Made by a program: the position numbers and the translations under genes
NCBI GenBank assembly: GCA_000507305.1
Contig: DF239731.1
Location: 1-64,000, forward strand
Source of the DNA: Breviolum minutum Mf 1.05b.01
Taxonomy: Eukaryota > Sar > Dinophyceae > Suessiales > Symbiodiniaceae
Length of the DNA stretch: 64,000 nt
Direction of reading: 5' to 3'
The notes under the pieces: generated by a model
Seen by the model: the letters and a program-made list of their open reading frames with translations, nothing else
Told to the model about the DNA's origin: nothing
Databases searched by the model: none
Shown here: piece by piece, positions 11,203 to 22,092 of the stretch
How positions within the stretch are numbered: position 1 is the first letter of the stretch
How the letters are laid out: every line of letters starts with the position of its first letter

Positions 11203-11925
11203 GTGAGCCCCTATACGCTATCGTGATTTTCATGGATTGACATGGTGGTTTTCCTAAGAAAAAGGCTGAAGATCAACGGGTTTGCCTGGGGTGAAATAAT
11301 CCGGATCTTAGAGGGGTGAAGTAATCACACTTAGAAGTGGTAGGCCATCTTACTTGCTTGGCAAAATTTGGTAGTCCCTTAATGTCCCTTATACCCGAAC
11401 GGGCCCGGGACCTGTCAGTTTGGCCTAGATTGCGTTTCTCCCAGAATCATGAGAAAAGTGCCCAAATGTGCCCAACCACTTTGGCACTTTGGCCGGGTGA
11501 ATGACAAATTAAGGCATGCTTGGAATTGACGTTTGCACCATTTATCACATTCAACCAAAGGTTCGGAAAATACAACTGATACACCTAGAAAAATTATGAA
11601 CTTATACAAAAAACATTTAAACAACCCCAACAAGGCATTTGGATGCATTTGGGCTGGGGAGTCCAAGGTCAAAAATGATATGCCATATCGACGGCCATGT
11701 ATAGATATGACGGACAAAAAAAACGCTAAGGAGCGCGCGGCTCAGCACCTGGCGCGTGGCGCCACGATTGGCGCCACCTCTTGCACTGATGCGCACGCAT
11801 GATACGTCTCTTGGGCCTTCAGGGTTTTCCTTGGGGGAAAAATTGGTAACATTCCCGTGGCATTTAAGGATTTTTTTTTTTACCAAGAGATTCATTACCA
11901 TCAAAACTGGATATTTATCTAGAAT

Positions 11926-12025
11926 CTAGGTGGTGGTTTCAAATATTTTTTTATGTTCAACCCTACTTGGGGGAAGATTCCCAGTTTGACTAATATTTTT
12001 CAAAGGGGTTGAACCCACCAACTAG
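11926..12025. mobile_element. Foldback element, family A
   Basis: CTAGGTGGTGGTTTCAA ... TTGAACCCACCAACTAG, exactly 100 bases. Confidence 0.85.
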
Positions 12026-12743
12026 TTATGATGATTTACTTGGATGTGTTTAAGATGATGTTTTTTATATTCTACGCAAGGGATTCACTACCATGGTTTC
12101 ACCACCATTTGGGAGAAGTTGTTTGGATTTTTTTTCCATCCGCATCGTGGCCAAGCAAAATCCAAGTTCGTGAAGTTTTGTACATGTGAAGGTCAAAATG
12201 AGGTGGGCCTCCCCAAAATGACCATAACATCAGATAAGGATAAGAATGTCCATTAACTGGTAAAAAACAGGTTCAGCCAACACTATTTTGGATAAACTTC
12301 CATGTTTGGTACACCCCTGAAAATGATACACTTCCTGGTTCACCTAAAAGATCACAGGAGAAATCCATGCCGGATGCCATCCATGGGACGATCGGTATAT
12401 TTACTAACCTAACAGTTCGTTGATTTTTGATGGGATCAATCCCTATGCATCCATCGTCATGGCCCCTCAGATGATGAGCAAAGGATGTCCACCCAATCAC
12501 CGAAACGAAGCGCATAGGAATTTTAGGTTCCATGAAACCATTCTCAGAAGGTGAGCCAGGATCCCTAGGGAATAGTGGGTAAATATACCATTTGTCAAAC
12601 CAATGGGAATGGGTGGACTTTGGGTCCGTTTTGGGTCCGTTGGAGTGACGCAGGACAAACCAATCTACGTTGGAGGTGGTTGTTTTTTTTCACAATCACA
12701 GAAGAAAATGTTCAGGAAGTAAAATGACCCTTGCAAAAAAAGA

Positions 12744-12841
12744 CTGGTTGGTGGTTTCACATATTGTTTATTTTTCCCCCTACTTGGGGACATGATCCAA
12801 TTTGACTAATATTTTTCAAATGGGTTGAAACCACCAACCAG
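12744..12841. mobile_element. Foldback element, family A
   Basis: CTGGTTGGTGGTTTCA ... TTGAAACCACCAACCAG, with internal TTTGACTAATATTTTTCAAA. Confidence 0.85.
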
Positions 12842-13054
12842 AAGATGATGAATATATGTCAGATATTATGAATCTATATAGAAAATATGATATTTATATA
12901 CGGGTAAATTTCACTGCAATGTCACAGCCGACTGTCCGACCTTTTTGGTTGCAGAAAAGGAATCGGGGAATCCAGGGTATTTTGGCTCGTTTTACCGTGG
13001 GTTTCCACCTTTAAAAAAAGGGATGAGAATTATTCCCACATTAAATCATGGTCA

Positions 13055-13135
13055 GTCAACCTACCCCCATGTAAGGTACCCCCATGACAAATATGATCTC
13101 AATAAGGGGGGTACCTTACATGGGGGTAGGTTGAC
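13055..13135. repeat. Perfect inverted repeat, 29-bp arms
   Basis: Arms 13055-13083 (starting GTCAACCTACCCCCATG) and 13107-13135 are exact reverse complements, separated by 23 bases. Partial flanking symmetry (AATCATGG / CCATGATT) extends it. Confidence 0.9.
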
Positions 13136-13181
13136 ATTAGGTTGACCAGCCATGATTAAAGAACGAAAAAACAAGAAGAAA

Positions 13182-13413
13182 TACACCCCCTGAAACTAAC
13201 ATACTGTTGATGGAAGAATTCCTGCAGCACCTGGGATGTAAAAAAAAACCTTGTAAATACTGGGGTAAATTACCAACCTCAACTGGTTAGCCGGATTTCT
13301 GAACCATCAACAGTAGCACCTGAAAATAGGCCGTTTAACGCCCCAAAAGGAAACAAACTCGTCTTCCAATCATCCATGTTTAGATGCTTAGCATTTTAGT
13401 TTCAAGAAGGGTA
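13182..13413. mobile_element. Family C element interrupted by a D element
   Basis: Left part TACACCCCCTGAAACTAACATA; right part resumes GCACCTGAAAATAGG after 13315 and ends TTTCAAGAAGGGTA. Removing 13204-13313 and one TA restores an ordinary C element of about 120 bases. Confidence 0.8.
13204..13313. mobile_element. Foldback element, family D, nested in C
   Basis: Ends CTGTTGATGG and CCATCAACAG, flanked by TA on both sides (13202-13203, 13314-13315). TA target duplication plus short inverted ends fits a Tc1/mariner or Stowaway-like MITE. 110 bases. Confidence 0.85.
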
Positions 13414-13457
13414 TTCCAAGTTGGTGGTTGGTTAAGCCCAAGCTCTTTAAAGAATAG

Positions 13458-13581
13458 CTAGCATGGTGGTTTCAAATATTTATGGAATTTTCACCCCGGA
13501 TCCCGGGGGATTCATGATCCAAATTTGACGTTAACCATGGTTTTTTTCACATGCGTTGGTGGTGGTTCAACCACCAACTAG
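13458..13581. mobile_element. Foldback element, family A (diverged)
   Basis: CTAGCATGGTGGTTTCAA ... GGTTCAACCACCAACTAG, longer middle than usual. Confidence 0.7.
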
Positions 13582-14081
13582 ATAGTATCGTTGTCATAAT
13601 CTGAATATCACTGAAAAATTCATCACCACCAGACCCACGGTGAAAATGATGAAACTCATGGCCGCGACTTGGGTTTTTTCGCAGCCTTGCTTTAAGGCTG
13701 GTGCTTGGTTGGGATTGTGAGGCCAGAACCGGGGAGTTTCCAACAGTTTGAAACTGAGACGAACCGAAGATTTATATTTCGATCATGGCTCTAAATTTAT
13801 GGTATCAATGTTGGGTAAATATTCCATACGTGGACTTGGATTGGTTTTTGTTAGAAGGTGATTTTCTACGGATTGTGCCATGGGATTCATCACCATCAAA
13901 CTGCCATTTGGGAGAAGAGTTTTGGAACTTTTTTGAGGCATCTTAAGGAAATCCCTAAAACTGGGTGGTATGTTATTATTACATTTGCATCTTTTATGAT
14001 ACAGAAAGACCTTCAAACATTCATTGTATAGCATAGAGGGCATGGATTATTGAGTGTTTGCGTGTTCATATGTTTTTCCTA

Positions 14082-14200
14082 CCCATACCCAAAGGATCCA
14101 TATATATGGTATATTTACCTACATTTGGTTGATTTTTATGGTAAATGTAGGTAAATATAAGCTTTATATATATATACACCATACATGGATCCTATGGGAT
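14082..14200. mobile_element. Foldback element, family E
   Basis: CCCATACCCAAAGGATCCAT ... GGATCCTATGGGAT outer ends; core GGTATATTTACCTACATTTGG / GGTAAATGTAGGTAAATATA. Confidence 0.85.
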
Positions 14201-14249
14201 ATACAAAGAATGAATGGTGAAACTCGTGTTCACGAACATCCCAGTTCAG

Positions 14250-14377
14250 GTTTGGTTTTTGTTGGAGCCTGCACATCATCCAGCATCAAGATGAAAAAAC
14301 CTGGCACTGATTTGTTTTCCAGCACTGAGCGGCTTCAAATACATGTCAAGCGCATCATGCCAGTTTGGCAGATTAGG
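14250..14377 (+). CDS. FN3 giant gene, exon 8 (C' to F strand)
   Basis: Acceptor CCCAGTTCAG, donor ATTAGG|GTTCAT. Two leading bases complete the codon from exon 7; 42 codons follow, with ERLQIHVKRIMPVWQIR at the end, an E-F segment. Phase 0 exit joins exon 9 as QIR-VLDDTLSG, a good FN3 F strand. An E element ends about 50 bases upstream. Confidence 0.6.
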
Positions 14378-14794
14378 GTTCATGGGCAATATAAATCAAT
14401 ATTATATCAATATATAGATGGGAGGTGATGGGAACTGTGCCATCTACTTTTTACCCTGGTGTGGTATCCTGGATACTTGTAGATTCTTTTAAGTATACCC
14501 TGGAAGTCTAGTTGTCATCAACACTTGATTTTACATTTGGATCATGAGTTTCACCATATATAGGTTGGAATAATTACGCAAGAGGTCGCCCAAAAAATTG
14601 CCTGGAAAAATTGCCTGGGGCGACTTTTTCAGTTCCAACTTCTGATGTTGTTGAACTAATCCCATCCACCAAAAAGAACGTCGTTGCCTTTCAGTAATAT
14701 CGGATCGGTACCTTTCCCAACACAATATCATAAGGCACCTTGGTAGTACCAGGGTTTTGCAACTTGCTAAAACGGAGACTATTTAGGTTTACAG

Positions 14795-14880
14795 CAGGTT
14801 CTTCCCAGTGACCTTTTACCCTTTCAAGGGCTAAGTGACCTCCATTTGGGTGATCAAATGGTTACTTGGAAGAAGCTGGC
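14795..14880. mobile_element. Foldback element, family J
   Basis: GCAGGTTCTTCCCAGTGACC ... TTACTTGGAAGAAGCTGGC with inner CTAAGTGACCTCCATTTGGG. Second good copy at 55643-55757. Confidence 0.7.
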
Positions 14881-15138
14881 ATAGAGAAGTTTTTCTTAAA
14901 CAGCTCTCCAATTTTGGGGGTTGGGTTTTAAAGAACACCACAACACAACCATCAAACAAAATCAAGGGGCTTCCGTGGCACCGGAGTAACTTCTCTGAAG
15001 ATTCGGAAGATACATGGAATCTTGATACAAGTTGGGTCTTCTATACACTAGTGGTAAATGGGGTTATTATTTATAACCACGCAAGTGGATTTCTTTCATC
15101 CCATTTATAACTGGTTTTTGTGCCCACCAAGCCCGTAG

Positions 15139-15254
15139 GTCTTGGATGACACCTTGAGTGGTGCGGTCCATGACGAGAGCATCACGGAATTCATGCTCAA
15201 GGCAAATCCGACAAATGTAAGGATCGAATGGAAGACGTTTGATTTCACTGCAGG
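15139..15254 (+). CDS. FN3 giant gene, exon 9 (F-G, then A-B of next domain)
   Basis: Acceptor GCCCGTAG, donor GCAGG|GTTGTA. Phase 0. The peptide begins VLDDTLSGAVHDES (F-G hairpin) and ends NPTNVRIEWKTFDFTAG, the proline-led A strand and 'xIxW' B strand of the following FN3 domain. The opposite strand is also open across here (72 aa), but splice sites and the domain pattern favour the + strand. Confidence 0.65.
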
Positions 15255-15657
15255 GTTGTAACGGATACAAAGAAAACATGGGCATTGAACAAGTATGATG
15301 TAATTGGTGAGGATATAATATATATATTTATTTATAATATAGCTTTATATACATGTATACAATCCTACAAGTCAACCCACCATGTTGCGAATGGCCCCAG
15401 ATGTATTTGGATGATTTACGGGATTCGGAAGTTTTTTTTCATTCCAGGATGTTTCTGCTTATGAATCCCTTATGATTTCTGGGGCCCCCGGGTTCAACTT
15501 GTATCTGAATGATTCGCAATACTTTTGGAGTAAACCACCATGAACACCATGATTTACCATCGAACATTACCCTCCAGGGAACTAACTATATCCTCTTAAA
15601 AGTCTGCTGGGAAGATGAAAAAAGCATATCTTTCATAGGTGGTATATCTTAGTTCCA

Positions 15658-15761
15658 CCCTAGGAATCCAATCACCTTGTCAGGTGATCACCTTCTCAGC
15701 AAGGTATCTAGGTTCATCTAGGTTCCATTACCATTCTCAGAAGGTGATTGGATCCCCAGGG
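15658..15761. mobile_element. Foldback element, family H
   Basis: CCCTAGGAATCCAATCACC ... GGTGATTGGATCCCCAGGG, good terminal inverted repeats. Confidence 0.75.
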
Positions 15762-15877
15762 CCAAGGAACTGTACCAATTTCTATAGTGAATCACGAAAT
15801 GGTCATCCAACTCCCTCAACGTTCTCAAGCGAAGCACCTTGAAACTGGAAAATTGATGGTTGCAAACAGTAGCCGCT

Positions 15878-15971
15878 AGGATCCGGGAATGGTATATTTG
15901 CTTACATTTGGTTGATTTTTATGGGATCAATGTATAGGTAAATGTACCATAATTACATGGATCCAATGGGG
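15878..15971. mobile_element. Foldback element, family E
   Basis: AGGATCCGGGAATGGTATAT ... TGTACCATAATTACATGGATCC; core GGTTGATTTTTATGGG. Confidence 0.75.
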
Positions 15972-15995
15972 TACTACAAACTGCCGCATGTATGC

Positions 15996-17030
15996 GAGTC
16001 TATAAACACGACATGTTGAGCAACATATGCAAAATAAAACCCAATAAAGCAGGGGGCCCAATCTTCTTGTTACTGGTGATTGGCCAACGAAGAGGCCAGT
16101 GACAAGAGCTTGAATGGCCAATCTTAGATGAAATTGACCAATCCTAGGTGAAATTGACGAATTTGGCAAGGAGGTTCAAAATGTTCACTCTCCCTCGTGG
16201 CTTTTCCAGTGTGTTCTTGGGATTCTCTTTGCAGGATTTATGTCTCTGTGCGCCATTCCAAGAAAGTTTTACGGTTCAGCTCGATGGACCCCCCAACAAG
16301 GTGGCACGGTCAAGTGGTGCGATTGGTGCGTTTGTCTTGGTCACGCACCATGCCAGCAACAATCCCTACTTCGCCACAGAGCCGACACGCTTGAACGACA
16401 AAATTGCAATGATGTGGTGGGCAGGACGCCTGTTAATTACTTGATCACGTCCTGGTCGCCACGCCAAGAAAAAGAAATCAAGATATCAATCCGTGAGCTA
16501 TAGTGAATCAATTTTGCAGACGGTGAGGGAGCAAGCCAAAGAAGTCTGAAATAACTGGCACAGGGCGCGTGTCTCTTGGTCACGCTCTGTTCGGCCATAG
16601 ATCCGTGCAAGCCACACTCTCTACAGTGGCAATGATCTGGCGGGCAGGCTGCGTGTTCCTGGACCACGTCCTAGTGGCCACAAGGAATTGCAGACTTCAA
16701 TGCATGTTTGCCCAGATATTTCAAGCTGCCATAGCTGCTGAGAGTCTATAAGTCTAAAGACACGACACGTTGAACCAAACATGCAAAATCAAACGCAATA
16801 AAGCAGGGGGCCAATCCTGTTGTTACTGGTGATTGGCCAACGAAGAATCCAGTGTGACAAGAGCTGGAAACGTACCTGCTGACAGTTCCTGAATGGCAAA
16901 TCCTAGGTGAAATTGACCGTTCTTAGGTGAAATTAACAAATTCTAAATGAAATGGACGAGTTTGGCAAGGAAGTTCAAAGGTTCGAAAGGTTCACCGTCC
17001 GTTGTGTTTTTCTCCATGCAGTGTGTGTGT
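15996..17030. repeat. Partial direct duplication with internal repeats
   Basis: A block starting GAGTCTATAA at 15996-16212 recurs at 16741-17030 (shared AATAAAGCAGGGGGCC, TTGTTACTGGTGATTGGCCAACGAAG). Between them, 16335-16470 and 16572-16745 are a second pair (TTGGTCACGC, GGGCAGG, CACGTCCT). Inside each outer block GGTGAAATTGAC recurs two or three times. The DNA has few foldback elements and a higher GC than its flanks. No coherent frame. Confidence 0.7.
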
Positions 17031-17097
17031 TTGTTTTTTCCGTATGTTTTTTGTTTGGAGATGTTGGTGCTACATACCCATACCATCCATATTTAGG

Positions 17098-17190
17098 TGT
17101 TGGTTCAAATATTTTTATATTGTGACCCCTACTTGGGGAAGATTCCCAATTTGACTAATATTTTTCAGATGGGTTGAAACCATCAACCAG
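17098..17190. mobile_element. Foldback element, family A
   Basis: GTTGGTTCAAATATTTTTAT ... GGGTTGAAACCATCAACCAG; the TTTGACTAATATTTTTCAG block is intact. Confidence 0.75.
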
Positions 17191-17262
17191 ATATTGTTGA
17201 TGTTCCATACTCGCATGTTTTTTTGATTGTTTTCTTTGTGCATCTCCTTTTTTCTTTGCCAG

Positions 17263-17302
17263 GTCGCACCTGCGGGCAAAGCTGTACAGGTGTGGTGTTC
17301 GA
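17263..17302 (+). CDS. FN3 giant gene, exon 10 (C strand, 40 nt)
   Basis: Very short exon after a strong polypyrimidine acceptor (CTCCTTTTTTCTTTGCCAG), donor TTCGA|GTATGA. One base completes the codon from exon 9, then SHLRAKLYRCGVR, an FN3 C strand. Phase 0 exit leads into ADTWEPD of exon 11. Confidence 0.55.
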
Positions 17303-17404
17303 GTATGAACGGGAAGATATGACCGGAAAAATAATCCTGGCAGTTTTGGTTTTCCAAGGTGGCCCTAAAAAACCACTTCTAAATGGGGTGAAACAACCGA
17401 TATA

Positions 17405-17507
17405 TTCCCCGAATTTTAACATAGCCCCTGAAAGATGATGGTTGGAAGATGAGTTTCCTTTTGGGATTGCCAATTTTTAGGGGCTATGTTAAATTTTGAG
17501 GCTGTAA
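17405..17507. mobile_element. Foldback element, family C
   Basis: CCGAATTTTAACATAGCCCC ... GGGGCTATGTTAAATTTTGA with GATGGTTGGAAGATGA inside. Confidence 0.8.
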
Positions 17508-17899
17508 ATGTGCGAAAATAAATCTGGATTTTTTTTGCCACAAGCAGAAGCGCGGTTGTAACGGCACCATAGTTTAGTTGTAACCGGTATACGGGGCACC
17601 TCAACGGGATTTTCCCGTAGTTGTGGTTTTTTTTGGTGACTGTTCGTTTTCCAGAAGATTTTGGTTGAGGTTGGTGAAAGGATTAGTTGGTGAAATTTGA
17701 CATATTTTTTTCAACACTCCTGAATTTATTGGGTTGGAAGTGGGGACAAGAAAAAACAAAATTCTTGAATCTATATAATCATAGCTGATTTACAACAATT
17801 GCAAGGCAATGTACCCGGTACCGTCTGGTCGTTTTTAGTTTTTTGTTTGCGTTTGACATACAACGAAACTTGGGGGTTTAAGTTGTCGAGTCAAAATCT

Positions 17900-18006
17900 G
17901 GACGGTGGTTTCAAACCATGTCTTATCTTCACCACTATGGGAAATGGAACCCATTTTGATGTGCGCAATTTTTTTCTTCACGAGTTGCTTCAACCGCCAA
18001 CCGGTT
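17900..18006. mobile_element. Foldback element, family A (diverged)
   Basis: GACGGTGGTTTCAAACCATG ... TTGCTTCAACCGCCAACCGG. Confidence 0.55.
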
Positions 18007-18114
18007 GAAGATGAAAAATTCTCAGGTTGGGATGTTGTTTTCTGGGATGAATTCCCAGGGTTTGGGGGAGCAGTTCCAATTTGCATTATGACGTCATGTC
18101 GGCGTTCTAATTAA

Positions 18115-18967
18115 TGATTGTTTACAGTCTTCAAAAAGGCAGGTTATGTGGTACTTTGATGAGAAACATGGAGATCATAGAGTGTTTATTGTTGAAACTA
18201 GTGTATTCCAAATATAGTAATCTTCTGCTGAAGAATTAATTAAGTCGGATTTTCAATCTGGAATTCTTCAAGATTGATGCAACTTGGTTGATTTATTTGT
18301 CAATTTTTGATATCATTGACTTTGACTACATATTCATATTCAGTTGTTCTCTCTACTTTTGACACTCCTTTATGTGATGATACACTGCTTCTATTTGCTT
18401 ATTGTTTTCAATACACCCCACCAAAACCAACAGGGTAGCTGAAAATCACACTTTGAAAAGCAACATCATCTTGAACACCATCATTTTTGAGGGGATTTTT
18501 TTTGTTTTACGGCGTATGTACGAGTGAATAATGTAATTTCTGGTTTCGGTATCTTAAGTTTTAGTAATGAACAGTGTATTCATATCACGTCTGGTTTGAG
18601 AGTATTTTGGACACGGATCTCGGAAAAACTACCCATATGTTGGGTTAAATGTGATGTCATTCCAAATTAACATATTTTGAGCAAGTTTTCTTTGCCAATA
18701 CCTGGTACAGTGCCTCTACAAGTAACCTGCACTGGCGCTTCTCTTGTGAAGTTAGTTGGAAGTAATTTGAAGTAGTTTTGACAATGATAATGAAACTTGC
18801 TTTCAGATGTTACAAACAAGTTGTTTATTGGTTTCAATCATATTGATTGGTTTGATTGATCAGCACGTTTCAACCATTTTGAGGATAAACAAGATTCCGG
18901 CGATATGAATAGGAAGGATGAATATCCATGAAACGCATAACTTACCGTTTTATATGTTTCATGACCT
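18115..18967. other. Foldback-poor AT-rich stretch
   Basis: About 850 bases in which I recognise no foldback family, no repeat and no exon. Confidence 0.5.
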
Positions 18968-19082
18968 ACACTCCGGAAGTTTAACAGTTCGCCCCTGAAA
19001 AGTTACCTTCCCCAGATGAAAAAAGGATCCTTTTCCCTTCCCACCATTTTTTCAGGGGCGAGCTATTAAACTTCAGGGGTGT
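18968..19082. mobile_element. Foldback element, family C
   Basis: TACACTCCGGAAGTTTAACA ... TTAAACTTCAGGGGTGTA; near-symmetric middle GGATCCTTTTCCC. Confidence 0.8.
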
Positions 19083-19093
19083 AAGAATGAATA

Positions 19094-19241
19094 CTTGGAG
19101 GATCATCCCAGTTAGTAAGTGGGTGAATAACCATGGTGATTCGTAAGTCGTCCCCAATTCCTGGCGTTATGGGACCCCTTCCATTCATGGCCGAACTTTA
19201 TGGCTGCTGATACATGGGGGGCCCATCCTGATCACCACAAG
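19094..19241. mobile_element. Foldback element, family F (degenerate right end at an exon)
   Basis: Starts CTTGGAGGATCATCCCAGTT. The right end is degraded (GATCACCACAAG) and coincides with the acceptor of exon 11. Confidence 0.5.
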
Positions 19242-19322
19242 GCCGATACCTGGGAGCCCGATCCCCCCGAGGTAAGGACCACCCCAGGTCTCGGCCTCAC
19301 CCACCTGAGGCCAGGACCCTAC
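19242..19322 (+). CDS. FN3 giant gene, exon 11 (C' to E strand)
   Basis: Acceptor CACCACAAG, donor CCCTAC|GTGCGT. Exactly 27 codons, phase 0 to 0: starts ADTWEPDPPE, ends LTHLRPGPY. The intron falls directly after the conserved tyrosine, the same place as after exons 13 and 18. A degenerate F element seems to run right up to the acceptor. The frame remains open to 19395 but the reading beyond Tyr is not FN3-like. Confidence 0.65.
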
Positions 19323-19454
19323 GTGCGTCCTTTAGGCAGGCCATGTCCTTGGCAGAAGCCTGGCAAAATGCCATTGGAACCAGTCACTTTGGCCTGACCT
19401 TTTGACACACATTTTTTTTTGGGGGGATGGAGTTTTTGGTGACAAAATCATTAG

Positions 19455-19562
19455 TCTAGGAGTTGGTTTCTAAAAATTTCTCGATTTTCATCCCCCCATT
19501 TGGGGGAAATGATCCAATTTTGACGATTTTTTCAGGAATTGGTTGATTCAACCACCAACGGT
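19455..19562. mobile_element. Foldback element, family A
   Basis: CTAGGAGTTGGTTTC ... GGTTGATTCAACCACCAACGG; TTTTGACGATTTTTTCAGG inside. Confidence 0.65.
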
Positions 19563-19910
19563 CAAGTTTTTCGGGATGGATTTGCTTGGCAAAATCTAAC
19601 CACCAAGTTGTGGGAAGACTGACTCCCAAGAATGGCCTGAAACGTTTGCGTTTGGTGATATTTTTTTTTTTTCGGGATGGAATTTTGTTGATACAAAATC
19701 GTAGAGTTTGCTTTGTATTCTACACAATTGGGTGTGCCGGGGATCAATGTACCCATAAATATCTACTATATAGGGCCTATATAGGGATTTCTCATAGGGG
19801 TAAGTTGGTAGGGGTATATCCAACTATCCCCTGATTGTAATCCATTGGCTTGAACAAAAATGACATGTAAATTTCGAAGGATTTGGTAGTTGGCGATGAA
19901 ATACTGACCC

Positions 19911-20010
19911 ACGACGCATCCATGGGATTGGTAAATATTTACCTATTAATTTACCATACAAATCAACTATTCATGTAGGTAAATATACTAATCCCATGGA
20001 TGGTATGGGG
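19911..20010. mobile_element. Foldback element, family E
   Basis: CATCCATGGGATTGGTAAAT ... ATATACTAATCCCATGGATG; strong inverted ends. Confidence 0.8.
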
Positions 20011-20304
20011 TTGTTTTTGGGAGAATCCTCACGTTTTTTTTGTTTTCGGATTTCCCATGGATTTGTTTCCTTTTGAACATGTCCACATTGAACCCATATG
20101 CTCCATGCATGTTATATTTACGCACATCATGTGGCACAAATTTATCTTAAATGTAGGTAAATGTTCCATACATGGAGCATTTGGTATATATCTATCCAGT
20201 TTATTCCTGTTTGATTTTGTAGAGATCTGGGCAATCTTTGTGCAAATGCTTGTGCCAACCGTTGCAACTTCAAGTGTTTGTTGTTTTGCCTGATCACCTC
20301 CTAG

Positions 20305-20353
20305 CTTTACGACTTCTCAGCTCGTCAAGCTGCTGGTCTCTTCACCATCAATG
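20305..20353 (+). CDS. FN3 giant gene, exon 12 (F-G strands, 49 nt)
   Basis: Acceptor CACCTCCTAG, donor AATG|GTTCAC. Phase 0 start after the tyrosine of exon 11: LYDFSARQAAGLFTIN, an FN3 F-G hairpin, then one base. With GT-ACT of exon 13 it forms a glycine codon and continues TWPPP. The overlapping 62-81 aa frames on both strands just downstream (20325-20574) are not supported. Confidence 0.6.
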
Positions 20354-21130
20354 GTTCACCCGAGCTATAAGCTTTATAGATCTGTGTGAGTTCGGTTGAA
20401 TCCCTCCCTTTTGGGATTGAACATATATGTGGAAATGAGTCGAGACATCTTTTCCTCCAAGAATCCTTCTTTCGTATCCTGAAGACATTCCGAAAATACC
20501 AAAATTTACTCATGAACTCTTTGCTAGGTGATGATATGTTGTTTTTCATGGTTGAAAGCACCACCAGCACCTAACCGTTTGCCGGTTGCTGATTTCCAAG
20601 GTGACGGTACAGATCGAGGTATCTTGATTTGCGAAGGCGCAGCTTTGATGTTGAACAAGGCTTTGCCAACAAAACAGGGATTCAGATGACAAAAATGTCT
20701 TCATCACCTGTTTACATTTTTTCTATGAAAGCCTTCCCAACAAAAATGTACAAAATCTGATCATATGATTTCAGCTGTATTTTTCTTTCTGATTTCTGCA
20801 CACCTATCGACGCACCCATCGACTTCAACGCACGGTTTTATGGAATGAGAAAACTGGAATAAATTCACCCACAGACTTCCTATGTTTAACTATGCCATGG
20901 TATGATCAGATGGTTGAGTAGAGAGATATAATAATATGATCTATATAATTCCATGTGGAAAATTGTATGATACTTTGTATTTTCTTCCGCATATCTATGC
21001 AAAGTATGTGAATTTGTTCAATTCCTTTGTCACCGTGAGCAACCAGTGGGGGAGTTGTACCCCTGTGATCCGTTCCTAGCAAACAATTGTTGTTTGATAT
21101 ATGGGAATCTGCAATCACTACCCCAAGGTT

Positions 21131-21226
21131 GCAGATTTGTCCCCAACAAGCCGCCACACATGGTACCAAACTGGATCTAAATAGTGGTGAAACCAGGGTT
21201 TGGCGGCTTGATTCAGGGCCAAATCT
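21131..21226. mobile_element. Foldback element, family P
   Basis: GCAGATTTGTCCCCAACAAG ... GGGCCAAATCTACAAC; shares over 40 bases with 5395-5505. Confidence 0.7.
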
Positions 21227-21547
21227 ACAACCCTGTCACCGCATATGTGTTTCAAAGCGGGCCTCAAATTGCGGGATGATGTTCAACATCTTCCATATTT
21301 TCTTTACCATGTTTGTCCTGTCTCTTCCAAGCCGGTGAACAGCTTGGTAGCACTTATAGAATCACTCACCAGGGAATCGTTCTTGCCTTGATTTTGGGGT
21401 CATTAAAACCACTACTGGGTACATCTATAGGTGAAATTCGATGGAAAAAAACGCCCCAAAGGTGGCGAAAAGTAAGGGGCCATGATAAGCCAAGACTAAT
21501 GGGAAGCAAACGCCATCTACTATCCAAGTGGTATCGTTATATTTGTT

Positions 21548-21650
21548 ACCCTCTCGAAGTTTAACATAGCCCCTGAAACATGGTGGTTAGAAGACTACTT
21601 TCCTATTGGGAAGGTAACTTTTAAGGGACTATGTTAAACTTCGAGGGGGT
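21548..21650. mobile_element. Foldback element, family C
   Basis: TACCCTCTCGAAGTTTAACA ... TGTTAAACTTCGAGGGGGTA. Confidence 0.85.
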
Positions 21651-21806
21651 ACATGTTTTTTCGTACACCCCTGAAAATCCAAGATGAAACCTGAGAATCT
21701 TCCAGGCCCCCTGGAAGATTGGAAGATGGAACAAAAAAAAGGACATCTTCCAAAAACCATCATTTTTCATGTTCTATGTATTAATCTCGGGTGGTGTACA
21801 TCCCAG

Positions 21807-21916
21807 GTACTTGGCCGCCACCTTTCACGCTCCATGAAAATTCCTTGCCAGGGAGCGTGAGCTCCGTGTCCAGTTTCGTGGCTGTGGTGCCCGGACTTTC
21901 CCCAAATCAACGATAT
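21807..21916 (+). CDS. FN3 giant gene, exon 13 (to E strand)
   Basis: Acceptor ACATCCCAG, donor CGATAT|GTATGC. Two leading bases plus 36 codons: TWPPPFTLHENSLPGS at the start and FVAVVPGLSPNQRY at the end, a clear FN3 E strand stopping at the tyrosine before a phase 0 intron. Read-through past the donor gives CQARVW, which also resembles an F strand, so a longer exon is a possible alternative. Confidence 0.65.
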
Positions 21917-21995
21917 GTATGCCAGGCCCGGGTTTGGTGTGTAATTCTTGGATGGTCCATTTTTTGTTGATTGGTTTTACTCCCCCGTAATTTAT

Positions 21996-22092
21996 CCGAA
22001 GTTTAACATAGCCCCCGAAAAATAATGGTTGGAAGATGAATTTTGCTTTGGGAAGGCCTTTTTTCAGGGGCTATGTTAAACTTCAGGTAGGT
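21996..22092. mobile_element. Foldback element, family C
   Basis: CGAAGTTTAACATAGCCCCC ... GGGGCTATGTTAAACTTCAG. Confidence 0.8.

Larger units (their letters stand above)
11203..14249 (+). other. Intron 7: dense foldback cluster
   Basis: About 3 kb with no exon recognised. It holds four family A copies (11926-12025, 12744-12841, 13458-13581 and a remnant), an E-like copy near 12371-12463, an H-like copy near 12480-12572, a perfect palindrome (13055-13135), a C element split by a D element (13182-13413), an N-family repeat around 13850-14010, and E (14082-14200). The 100-aa frames at 11415-11904 overlap each other on both strands and look like noise. Confidence 0.6.

Noticed and set aside
16148-16751. 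Several 60-98 aa frames in the duplicated block
   Set aside because: Frames disagree between the duplicate halves and show no family resemblance.
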